In this document: in pieces, positions 5,251-11,703 of the stretch | Position numbering within the stretch: the first letter of the stretch is position 1 | Layout: each line of letters begins with the position of its first letter | Assembly: GCA_028866335.1 (NCBI GenBank) | Contig: JAGWIL010000034.1 | Location: 1-11,703 of the forward strand | Reading direction: 5' to 3' | Length of the DNA: 11,703 nt | DNA from: Rhodospirillales bacterium | GTDB taxonomy: Bacteria > Pseudomonadota > Alphaproteobacteria > Acetobacterales > Acetobacteraceae | Notes under the pieces: generated by a model | Told to the model about the DNA's origin: nothing | The model's database searches: none | What the model saw: only the letters and a program-made list of their open reading frames with translations | Program-made: the position numbers and the translations under genes

Positions 5251-7740
5251 ATGTCGAAAAAGATGCTGATCGATGCCAGCCATGCGGAAGAAACCCGCGT
5301 GGTGGTGCTGGATGGTAACCGCCTTGAGGATTTTGACGTCGAAACCGTCAGCCGCAAGCAAATCAAAGGCAACATCTACCTAGCCAAGGTTATTCGGGTC
5401 GAACCCAGCCTGCAGGCCGCCTTTGTTGAATATGGCGGCAACCGCCATGGCTTCCTGGCCTTTGGCGAAATCCACCCGGATTATTACCAGATCCCGGTCG
5501 CAGACCGGCAGAAGCTGCTGGATATGCAGGCGGAAGCCGCCGCCGAGGCGGAAGCTGATGCAGAGCCCCACAGCGCCGATGCCGATGACCAGGAGGCGGA
5601 TGAGCGCCAGCCCGCCCAGCCGCTTGAGATCAAACCTATCGAGATCATCGCCGCCCCCCCGCCAGAGGGCGAAGCCGACGAACCCCTACAAACCGCCGAA
5701 ACCGGGGAGAGTGCCGAAGATAACGGCGTGCAAACCGTGCAGAGCGACGACACGGTGGAAACGCTTGAACCGGACATCCAGGAAGAAAGCCCTGCACCGG
5801 AGCAGATGGGCGGCGATGGCGACGATGCCGCCGAAGCCCGCGAACGGCGCCTGCGCCAGCGTTTTCTGCGCAACTATAAAATCCAGGACGTGATTCACCG
5901 CCGCCAGATCATGCTGGTGCAGGTGGTGAAGGAAGAGCGCGGCAATAAAGGGGCAGCCCTCACCACCTATCTCTCACTGGCCGGACGGTTTTCGGTGCTG
6001 ATGCCCAATTCCCCCACCGGTGGCGGGGTTTCCCGCAAAATCACCTCGCACACAGACCGCCGCCGCCTGAAAGAGGCGATGGCGGAGCTGGATATTCCCC
6101 AGGGCATGGGGCTGATTGTGCGTACGGCCGGGGCCAACCGGCCCAAGCCCGAGATTAAGCGGGATTGCGAGTATCTGCTGCGGTTATGGGACGACATCCG
6201 CGATAGAACCCTCGAATCATCCGCCCCGGCGCTGATCTATGAGGAGGCGAGCCTCATCAAACGCGCCATCCGCGATGTCTACACCAAGGATGTTGAAGAT
6301 ATTCTGGTGGATGGCGTGGAAGGCCACAAGGCGGCGCGGGACTTCATGCGGATGCTGATGCCCGCCAACGCCAACCGCGTGCAGCTCTGGACCGACGGCC
6401 AACCGCTTTTCGCCAAATATCAGGTGGAAACCCAGCTGGACGCGATGCTGAACCCGGTGGTGCAGCTGCGCTCCGGTGGCTACATCGTCATCAACCAGAC
6501 GGAAGCGCTGGTGGCGATCGACGTGAACTCTGGCCGCTCCACCCGCGAGCGTAGCATCGAGGACACAGCACTGCGGACCAATATGGAAGCCGCGGAAGAG
6601 GTCGCCAAACAGTTGCGGATGCGCGATCTGGCCGGGCTGATCGTGATCGATTTCATCGACATGGAGAGCCGCCGGAACAATGTGTCCGTCGAGCGCAAGC
6701 TGAAAGACGCGCTGAAACACGACCGCGCGCGTATTCAGGTGGGCAATATCAGCCATTTCGGGCTCATGGAAATGTCTCGCCAACGGCTACGCCCCTCTCT
6801 GGCCGAGGCCTCGCTTATCTCCTGCCCGCATTGCGCCGGCATGGGCCATGTGCGCAGCCCGGAAAGTGCGGCGCTGCATATTCTGCGCGCCATTGAGGAT
6901 GAAGGGGCGAAGTTCCGCGCGGCGGAAATCGCGGTTTCGCTGCCGCCTGAGATCGCCTTCTACTTGTTCAACCATAAGCGTGAGCGGCTTGCGCAAATCG
7001 AGACGCGCTACGCCATGCGGGTGATTTTCAACCCGGATGCCAGCCTCACCGGCAGCAATTTCCGGGTGGAACGCTTGAAAGCGCAAACAGCGCCGCCGCC
7101 CGCGCCAGCCCCCGTTAAGCCAGAGCGCCAACTGGAAGCCACGCCGGTGGAGGTGGAAGAGACCGAGGAGGCCGAAACCGCCACCACCGAAACCACACAG
7201 GAACGCGGCGAACGCAAACGCCGCCGCCGCCGCCGTGGCCGCCGCCGCAACGAGAATGGGTCGGTGAACGAAGAATCGACGCTGGATGCGGAGGTTGAAA
7301 CCGCCGACGAGCAGCCTTCCGAGCTTGATCTGGCCCTGGAAGCCGCTTTGGGGGATGCCTCCGCACCTGAAGAGGTCGCGCCTGAGCCCGTAGCCGCTGA
7401 GGAACCCGCTGCGCCGAAACGCCGCCGCGCGCCGCGTAAGCGCAAGGAGGCTGAGCCAGAAGCTGCGGAGGCTGCAGCGGAACCGGCCGCCGATGCAGAG
7501 GCTGCGCCCGCTAAACCCGCACCCCGCAAGCGCAAACCTGCCGCGAAGCGTGTGAAAAGCGATGAGCCGGCAGGCGAAGCCCCTGCCCCAGTGGTAGAAG
7601 CCCCGGTATTGGCGGAAGCCGCAATGGCCCCTGAACCGATCGCCTTGCCCGAGGAAGCGGCGGAACCGGCGGTGAAGCCGATTCTGGTCGGCACCGCCGA
7701 TACCCCTGCAGCGAAAAAATCCGGCTGGTGGCGGCGCTAG
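5251..7740 (+). CDS. rne: Ribonuclease E
   Basis: The endoribonuclease that starts decay of many mRNAs and processes rRNA and tRNA, and that forms the scaffold of the degradosome. The 829 residues begin with an S1 RNA-binding domain (about 36-90 and 200-250), split by a strongly acidic, Ala/Glu/Asp-rich insert at about 92-200. The catalytic DNase I-like core follows, with Asp-424 (VAIDVNSG) and Asp-467 (LIVIDFIDM), spaced 43 residues apart as in E. coli Asp-303 and Asp-346. The Zn-link CPHC has Cys-525 and Cys-528. Residues after about 610 are disordered, Ala/Pro/Glu-rich, with three Arg/Lys clusters (655-666, 722-732, 759-767) likely to bind RNA, and a terminal GWWRR. I chose ATG at 5251 because MSKKMLIDA matches alphaproteobacterial RNase E starts; a TTG at 5245 is also in frame, 5 nt from GGAG. 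RNase G is excluded by the long tail. A terminator-like hairpin follows. Confidence 0.96.
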   Translation: MSKKMLIDASHAEETRVVVLDGNRLEDFDVETVSRKQIKGNIYLAKVIRVEPSLQAAFVEYGGNRHGFLAFGEIHPDYYQIPVADRQKLLDMQAEAAAEAEADAEPHSADADDQEADERQPAQPLEIKPIEIIAAPPPEGEADEPLQTAETGESAEDNGVQTVQSDDTVETLEPDIQEESPAPEQMGGDGDDAAEARERRLRQRFLRNYKIQDVIHRRQIMLVQVVKEERGNKGAALTTYLSLAGRFSVLMPNSPTGGGVSRKITSHTDRRRLKEAMAELDIPQGMGLIVRTAGANRPKPEIKRDCEYLLRLWDDIRDRTLESSAPALIYEEASLIKRAIRDVYTKDVEDILVDGVEGHKAARDFMRMLMPANANRVQLWTDGQPLFAKYQVETQLDAMLNPVVQLRSGGYIVINQTEALVAIDVNSGRSTRERSIEDTALRTNMEAAEEVAKQLRMRDLAGLIVIDFIDMESRRNNVSVERKLKDALKHDRARIQVGNISHFGLMEMSRQRLRPSLAEASLISCPHCAGMGHVRSPESAALHILRAIEDEGAKFRAAEIAVSLPPEIAFYLFNHKRERLAQIETRYAMRVIFNPDASLTGSNFRVERLKAQTAPPPAPAPVKPERQLEATPVEVEETEEAETATTETTQERGERKRRRRRRGRRRNENGSVNEESTLDAEVETADEQPSELDLALEAALGDASAPEEVAPEPVAAEEPAAPKRRRAPRKRKEAEPEAAEAAAEPAADAEAAPAKPAPRKRKPAAKRVKSDEPAGEAPAPVVEAPVLAEAAMAPEPIALPEEAAEPAVKPILVGTADTPAAKKSGWWRR

Positions 7741-7767
7741 AGCTGGATGATTTACACTTCGTAGCGG

Positions 7768-7795
7768 AATAGGGGCGGGCTTTTGCCCCTATTTT
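7768..7795 (+). terminator. Rho-independent terminator candidate after rne
   Basis: AATAGGGGC (7768-7776) and GCCCCTATT (7785-7793) form a perfect 9-bp stem with an 8-nt loop. It is followed by only a short T run (TTTT at 7792-7795, then A). It lies 28 bp after the rne stop. The stem is good and the U tract is short, so termination may be partial. Confidence 0.65.
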
Positions 7796-7797
7796 AC

Positions 7798-7831
7798 TTG
7801 AAAAACTACGAGATCCGGCGAATCATATAAG
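7798..7831 (+). promoter_or_regulatory. Weak candidate promoter for the BI-1 family gene
   Basis: TTGAAA at 7798-7803 is a 4-of-6 -35 box. A 17-bp spacer leads to AATCAT at 7821-7826 (4 of 6). A better -10 sequence, TATAAG at 7826-7831, has too long a spacer (22 bp). It sits just after the rne terminator candidate, where a promoter would be expected. Confidence 0.3.
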
Positions 7832-7872
7832 CTGTGCCTGACCCAGGCATCGTTCTAGGAGCAATATACCTC

Positions 7873-8649
7873 ATGGCCTTCAACCCGAACCAATCCTATC
7901 GCACTGTGCAGGCTGGCTACGCCGCCTATGGCAGTGCCGCACTGGATGCGGGACTGCGCGCCTATATGCTGCGCGTTTACAACTGGATGGCGTCTGGCCT
8001 GGTCCTCACCGGCCTGATCGCGTTCGCCATCTCGCACACCGCGCTGCTGAACCTGTTCTACCAGCCCGTGAACACCGCCTATGGCGTGGCGCTGCATCCG
8101 ACCATCCTGGCTTACGCCACCATCTTCGCGCCGCTGGTGTTCGTGATGGTGCTAAGCTTTGGCGTAAACAAACTCTCAACCACCGCCGCGCAGGCGCTGT
8201 TCTGGGTGTTTTGCGCCACGATGGGCGCGTCCCTGACCAATATCTTCATGGTCTATACCGAAACCTCGATCGCAGAAGTGTTCTTCATCACCGCCTCGAT
8301 GTTCGCGGCAACAAGCCTTTACGGCTATGTGACCGGCCGTGACCTGACGAGCTGGGGCAGCTTTTTCTTCATGGGGCTGATCGGCATCATGGTCGCCATG
8401 GTGGTAAACATCTTCCTGCATTCCTCGGCGGTGGCCTTCGCCATTTCCATCCTGGGTGTGTTCATCTTCCTGGGCCTCACCGCCTATGACACCCAGCGGA
8501 TAAAAACCAGCTACCTGCAATTTGGCGGAACCTATGGCGCGGACATGGCAGGCAAACGCTCGGTTTACGACGCCCTGCAGCTATATTTGAACTTCATCAA
8601 CCTGTTCATGTTCATGTTGCAGCTCTTCGGCCAGCGTACCCAGCGCTAA
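7873..8649 (+). CDS. Bax inhibitor-1 (TMBIM/YccA-YbhL) family integral membrane protein
   Basis: A 258-residue inner-membrane protein of the BI-1 family. After a short polar N-terminus there are seven hydrophobic helices at about 34-54, 78-97, 105-128, 132-153, 161-182, 185-205 and 235-253. The family signature AYDTQRIK includes Asp-206, and the last helix is preceded by Asp-233 in VYDALQLYLNF. In Bacillus YetJ, two aspartates in these places form a pH-sensing pair that gates a calcium leak, so both are probably kept here. Bacterial members also interact with the FtsH protease (YccA), so the physiological role is uncertain. ATG at 7873 is preferred to GTG at 7834: AGGAG (7857-7861) lies 11 nt before it, and family members start shortly before the LRAYMLRVYN segment (28-37). 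An ACT-domain gene starts 3 bp after its stop. Confidence 0.9.
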   Translation: MAFNPNQSYRTVQAGYAAYGSAALDAGLRAYMLRVYNWMASGLVLTGLIAFAISHTALLNLFYQPVNTAYGVALHPTILAYATIFAPLVFVMVLSFGVNKLSTTAAQALFWVFCATMGASLTNIFMVYTETSIAEVFFITASMFAATSLYGYVTGRDLTSWGSFFFMGLIGIMVAMVVNIFLHSSAVAFAISILGVFIFLGLTAYDTQRIKTSYLQFGGTYGADMAGKRSVYDALQLYLNFINLFMFMLQLFGQRTQR

Positions 8650-8652
8650 ACC

Positions 8653-9168
8653 GTGACCTCTCTCGTTATAAGCCTGGCCGGTCCCGACCGGCCGGGTCTT
8701 GTGAACAGCCTTTCAGAGCGGATTACCGCTGGGGGCGGTAGCTGGATGGAAAGCCGGCTGGCGCATCTGGCCGACACCTTCGCGGGGATCATCCTCGTCC
8801 GTGTGCCTGATGAAAAGGCCAAAGCTCTTGCCGCCAGCCTCTTGGCCTTGCAGGAGAGCGGGCTGACGGTGAGCGTTATTACCGGCACCGAATCCGCCCC
8901 ATTACCCGAGCAAGTGACATTGGAGCTTTTGGGCAATGACCGCCCAGGGATTGTGCGCGAAGTTACCCAAACCCTGCACGCGCTGGGCGTGAATATCGAG
9001 GAATTTTCCTCCCATATCGAAAACGCCGCCTTCACGGGTGAGGACATGTTCCGCGCCGTGGCACGGCTTGGTCTGCCAGCGGGGCTTTCAGCACAGGATG
9101 TCCGCACTGCGCTGGAAAAGCTCACGGCGGAATTCATGGTCGATATCAAGGCGCCCGAGACTGCCTGA
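8653..9168 (+). CDS. Tandem ACT-domain protein, GcvR-like amino-acid sensing regulator
   Basis: A 171-residue soluble protein made of two ACT domains, about 2-78 and 87-166. Each carries the ligand-loop motif near its first strand: GPDRPGLV at 10-17 and GNDRPGIV at 94-101. This layout matches the glycine cleavage repressor GcvR, which has two ACT domains, no DNA-binding domain, and works by binding the activator GcvA in E. coli. Whether this protein regulates glycine cleavage is inference; no gcv genes are nearby, and the ligand is unknown. The start is GTG at 8653, 3 bp after the stop of the membrane protein gene. No Shine-Dalgarno sequence is visible before it, so translation may be coupled to that gene. 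No terminator is seen after it; a TTGACA box follows about 35 bp downstream. Confidence 0.82.
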   Translation: MTSLVISLAGPDRPGLVNSLSERITAGGGSWMESRLAHLADTFAGIILVRVPDEKAKALAASLLALQESGLTVSVITGTESAPLPEQVTLELLGNDRPGIVREVTQTLHALGVNIEEFSSHIENAAFTGEDMFRAVARLGLPAGLSAQDVRTALEKLTAEFMVDIKAPETA

Positions 9169-9202
9169 GCCTTACCGCACCCAAAACGTCACGCGAATTT
9201 TC

Positions 9203-9232
9203 TTGACACGGCGCGCCCCTGCATAGCGGAAT
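9203..9232 (+). promoter_or_regulatory. Candidate miaB promoter with perfect -35 box
   Basis: TTGACA at 9203-9208 is a perfect -35 box. The region 15-18 bp downstream (around 9224-9232) has no clear TATAAT match; CGGAAT with an 18-bp spacer is the nearest, at only 2 of 6. A weak -10 is common in alphaproteobacteria, but the call rests mostly on the -35 and on its place between two genes. Confidence 0.35.
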
Positions 9233-9238
9233 GGCGTC

Positions 9239-9271
9239 ATGCTCAGGAGGATTTTCAAGCTTTGTGCTTGA
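9239..9271 (+). other. Possible 10-codon leader ORF with embedded AGGAGG, upstream of miaB
   Basis: ATG at 9239 opens a 10-codon frame (MLRRIFKLCA, TGA at 9269-9271), out of frame with miaB. Its codons 3 and 4 are AGG AGG (9245-9250), a perfect Shine-Dalgarno core. This core lies 13 nt before an in-frame miaB GTG at 9264. The mini-ORF has no good ribosome binding site of its own, so it may be chance. The rest of 9169-9326 shows nothing else. Confidence 0.2.
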
Positions 9272-9326
9272 CCTGCAAGCCTACCCCGCGTTTCTGCCTC
9301 CGGACGAACCGGATGGACCTAAGCGC

Positions 9327-10685
9327 ATGAGCACGACTAACCGCACCCCCCGCAAACTGCATGTCGTCACCCACGGCTGCCAGATGAATGTGTATGACAG
9401 CGCGCGGATGACGGATTTGCTGCGCCCGCTGGGCTATGAGACGGTGGCGGCCCCGGAAGGGGCGGATATGGTCATCCTCAACACCTGCCATATTCGGGAA
9501 CGGGCGGAGGAGAAGGTGTTCTCCCAGCTTGGCCGCCTGCGGGTGATGAAGGAAGCACAGGGCGGCAATATGATGATCGCCGTGACCGGCTGCGTGGCGC
9601 AGGCGGAAGGCGAGGTGCTGGCCAAGCGCGCCCCGTATGTCGACCTCGTGGTTGGACCGCAAGCCTATCATCGCTTGCCGGAGCTTATCGCCCAGGCGCA
9701 CCGCAAAACCGGTGCGGTGATCGACACTGATTTCCCCGCCGAACAGAAATTCGACCATCTGCCGGACGATGCAGCCCCGCAGGGTGTGGTGTCTTACCTT
9801 TCCATCCAGGAAGGCTGCGACAAATTCTGCTCCTTCTGCGTGGTGCCTTATACCCGCGGGGCCGAAGCCTCCCGCCCGGTGGCCAGCGTGCTGGCGGAAG
9901 CCAAGCGCATGGTAGCCGTCGGCGCGCGGGAGATTGCGCTGCTGGGGCAGAATGTGAACGCTTACCATGGCGAAGGGCCGGATGGCACCATTTGGAGCCT
10001 TACCCGGCTGATGCAGAAGCTAGCGGAGATAGAGGGGCTGGAGCGTATTCGCTACACCACCTCCCACCCCAACGACATGTCGGACGAGCTGATTTTGGCG
10101 CACCGGGATAACGCCAAGCTGACGCCGTTTTTGCATCTGCCGGTGCAATCGGGCTCAGACAAAATCCTGCGCACCATGAACCGCAAGCATAAGGCCGATG
10201 ATTTCCGCCGTATCGTGGAAAAACTGCGGAACGTGCGGCCGGATATCGCGTTCTCGTCGGATTTCATCGTTGGCCACCCTGGCGAAACGGATGCGGATTT
10301 CGCCGAGACCATGGCGCTGATCCGCGAAACCGGCTTCGCCCTGGCTTATTCCTTCACCTATTCGCCGCGCCCCGGCACGCCCGCAGCCGGGTTGCCGCAA
10401 GTGGAGCAGGCGGTGAAGAATGCCCGTTTGCAAGAGCTGCAAGCCCTGCTGCGTGCACAGCAGGATGCCTTCAACCTCAACACCGTGGGGCTGGAAACCC
10501 CGGTGCTGTTCACGGGTTCCGGCCGCTATGCTGGGCAGATCGCCGGGCGTTCGCTTTGGCTGCAACCGGTCGTGGTGCAGCATGATTCAGACCTCACGGG
10601 GCAGATTCGCATGGTGAAAATCACCAGCGCCAACCCCAATTCATTGTTAGGCACTCTGTTGGATAGGGAGTTAATCGCCGCTTGA
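9327..10685 (+). CDS. miaB: tRNA-2-methylthio-N6-dimethylallyladenosine synthase
   Basis: A cytosolic radical-SAM enzyme that adds a methylthio group to i6A37 of tRNAs reading UNN codons, giving ms2i6A. It acts after MiaA. The 452 residues show the full domain order. The N-terminal methylthiotransferase domain has cluster ligands Cys-18 (THGCQMN), Cys-54 (LNTCHIRERAEEKVFSQLG) and Cys-89 (VTGCVAQAEG). The radical-SAM domain has the CxxxCxxC motif at Cys-164, Cys-168 and Cys-171 (GCDKFCSFCVVPYTRG), LPVQSGSD at 271-278, and DFIVGHPGET at 312-321. A TRAM domain for tRNA binding spans about 385-447. MiaB is favoured over RimO or MtaB by the HIRERAEEKVF block. I chose ATG at 9327 because homologues start shortly before the THGCQMN motif. 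In-frame starts at GTG 9264 and ATG 9231 would add 21 or 32 residues; AGGAGG at 9245-9250 keeps them open. The end overlaps phoH by 4 nt. Confidence 0.96.
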   Translation: MSTTNRTPRKLHVVTHGCQMNVYDSARMTDLLRPLGYETVAAPEGADMVILNTCHIRERAEEKVFSQLGRLRVMKEAQGGNMMIAVTGCVAQAEGEVLAKRAPYVDLVVGPQAYHRLPELIAQAHRKTGAVIDTDFPAEQKFDHLPDDAAPQGVVSYLSIQEGCDKFCSFCVVPYTRGAEASRPVASVLAEAKRMVAVGAREIALLGQNVNAYHGEGPDGTIWSLTRLMQKLAEIEGLERIRYTTSHPNDMSDELILAHRDNAKLTPFLHLPVQSGSDKILRTMNRKHKADDFRRIVEKLRNVRPDIAFSSDFIVGHPGETDADFAETMALIRETGFALAYSFTYSPRPGTPAAGLPQVEQAVKNARLQELQALLRAQQDAFNLNTVGLETPVLFTGSGRYAGQIAGRSLWLQPVVVQHDSDLTGQIRMVKITSANPNSLLGTLLDRELIAA

Positions 10686-11703
10686 GCCAGATCATCGCCA
10701 CCCCGCCCCGCACCCCTGCCGCGCTTGCGCGCTCCCTCACCATGACCTTTAACGACAACACGCTGCTGCCGATGTTGCTCGGAGATCATGACCGGCATCT
10801 GGCCCGGATAGAACAGAAACTGGGCGTGCGCCTGGCCTGTAGGGGCAACCGGATCGCGATTTCAGGCACGGCGGAGCAGGTGGTGGCGGCGGAAGCCGCA
10901 CTGGCCGCCCTTTATGAACAATTGCAACGCGGGGATATGATCGACGGCCCGAAAGTGGACGCCGCCCTGCGCATGACAGACCCGGCGCAGGAGCCACGGC
11001 TGCCGCTTTCAGACCTCCCTGCCATTCGCACCCGCAAAGGCGCCATCGGCCCGCGCAGCCAGGGCCAGGCGGTTTATATCGACACGCTGGCCCGGTACGA
11101 GATGGTGTTCGGGCTTGGCCCCGCCGGCACCGGCAAAACCTATCTCGCCGTGGCCCAGGCTGTGGCCATGCTCACCTCCGGCCGGGTGGACCGGATCGTG
11201 CTCTCCCGCCCCGCCGTGGAAGCCGGGGAGCGGCTAGGCTTCCTGCCCGGCGACATGAAGGAGAAGGTGGACCCTTATCTGCGCCCGCTTTACGACGCGC
11301 TGAACGATTTGCTGCCAGGCGACCAACTCACCAAGCGCATGGCCACCGGCGAGATCGAAATCGCCCCGCTGGCCTTCATGCGTGGCCGCACGCTGGCCCA
11401 TGCCTTCGTGATTCTGGATGAGGCGCAAAACACCACCGCCGTGCAGATGAAAATGTTCCTCACCCGCATGGGCGAAGGTACGCGCATGGTGATAACCGGC
11501 GATCTTTCGCAGATCGATCTGCCGCCCAACACACGCTCTGGCCTGGCTGACGCGCTGGATACGCTGGAAGGCGTGCAAGGCATCGGCGTGACGCGCTTTA
11601 CCAATGCCGATGTGGTGCGCCACCCGCTGGTGGCGCGGATCGTCGAGGCCTACGACCAGCGTTACAAGGCGGTGAAGGAACACGCCCGGGAACGGCAAGG
11701 TTA
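10682..11703 (+). CDS. phoH: PhoH-like ATPase (truncated by window edge)
   Basis: A cytoplasmic P-loop ATPase of the PhoH/YbeZ family, thought to act in RNA metabolism together with YbeY, whose gene often follows. The 340 codons seen include an N-terminal KH-like region (about 20-85). The Walker A motif is GPAGTGKT (146-153), with SRPAVEAGERLGFLPG at 175-190. Walker B is VILDEAQN (243-250), and ITGDLSQIDLP (271-281) follows. The end, ERQG followed by TA at 11702-11703, is where family members stop, so probably only a base or so is missing (TAA or TAG), or the tail runs on slightly. The start TTG at 10682 overlaps the miaB stop (TTGA) and has GGGAG at 10666-10670, 11 nt before. ATG at 10742 is the alternative; it would leave a shorter N-terminus and no clear ribosome binding site. 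Translation is probably coupled to miaB. Confidence 0.93.
   Translation, partial: MSQIIATPPRTPAALARSLTMTFNDNTLLPMLLGDHDRHLARIEQKLGVRLACRGNRIAISGTAEQVVAAEAALAALYEQLQRGDMIDGPKVDAALRMTDPAQEPRLPLSDLPAIRTRKGAIGPRSQGQAVYIDTLARYEMVFGLGPAGTGKTYLAVAQAVAMLTSGRVDRIVLSRPAVEAGERLGFLPGDMKEKVDPYLRPLYDALNDLLPGDQLTKRMATGEIEIAPLAFMRGRTLAHAFVILDEAQNTTAVQMKMFLTRMGEGTRMVITGDLSQIDLPPNTRSGLADALDTLEGVQGIGVTRFTNADVVRHPLVARIVEAYDQRYKAVKEHARERQG

Noticed and set aside
4866..5318. 150-codon open frame on the + strand in the rne leader
   Set aside because: It starts at a non-ATG codon without a ribosome binding site, runs through the terminator-like hairpin, overlaps the certain start of rne in another frame, and shows no recognisable protein motif.
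7201..7560. Apparent repeats of GCC/CGC-rich triplets
   Set aside because: These encode the Arg-rich clusters and Ala/Pro/Glu-rich linker typical of RNase E tails. They are not a tandem repeat array or CRISPR.
7008..7694. 228-codon minus-strand frame rich in Ser, Ala and Arg
   Set aside because: It is the antisense image of the repetitive Ala/Glu/Arg tail of RNase E. Low complexity alone explains it.
9255..9968. 237-codon open frame on the minus strand
   Set aside because: It is antisense to miaB, whose catalytic motifs lie in the same bases. There is no protein family resemblance.
11234..11698. 154-codon minus-strand frame near the right edge
   Set aside because: It is antisense to the PhoH ATPase domain with intact Walker motifs. 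No independent support.
1..11703. Search for defence, toxin-antitoxin, mobile or biosynthetic systems
   Set aside because: All eight long genes belong to core metabolism, RNA metabolism or membrane families. There are no transposase, integrase, terminal repeats or paired small toxin-like genes.

Overview
The window is about 11.7 kb of GC-rich, densely coded bacterial chromosome. It most resembles an alphaproteobacterium, possibly of the Rhodospirillales/Acetobacteraceae type. The reasons are an RNase E with a long acidic insert in its S1 domain and a C-terminus ending in GWWRR, the gene order miaB-phoH, and the high GC at wobble positions. The placement below class level is inference. I see no mobile elements, CRISPR arrays, tRNA or rRNA genes, and no region of foreign composition. 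This is ordinary core-genome sequence, and I found no convincing undescribed system. The best leads are regulatory elements in non-coding DNA.

Left part (1-1360, + strand): the C-terminal end of ornithine carbamoyltransferase (arginine biosynthesis), then a YajO-like aldo/keto reductase. Middle (1363-4790, - strand): a family 2-like glycosyltransferase, and downstream of it malate synthase G (glyoxylate assimilation). The reductase and malate synthase genes converge with only 2 bp between their stop codons.

The 460-bp divergent intergenic region (4791-5250) separates the glycosyltransferase from rne. It is the richest non-coding stretch. It holds a hairpin directly against the glycosyltransferase ribosome binding site, a terminator-like hairpin pointing toward rne with no + strand gene before it, two further hairpins, and a perfect palindrome that overlaps the rne Shine-Dalgarno sequence.

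Right part (5251-11703, + strand): rne (RNase E) with a terminator-like hairpin after it; a BI-1/TMBIM seven-helix membrane protein and a tandem-ACT (GcvR-like) protein 3 bp apart; then miaB (tRNA methylthiotransferase) and phoH (PhoH-like ATPase), which overlap by 4 nt. phoH is open at the window edge. rne, miaB and phoH all concern RNA: mRNA decay and rRNA processing, tRNA modification, and an ATPase that in many bacteria sits next to the RNase YbeY. The placement suggests an RNA-metabolism and housekeeping neighbourhood, but terminator and promoter evidence suggests at least three separate transcription units there.
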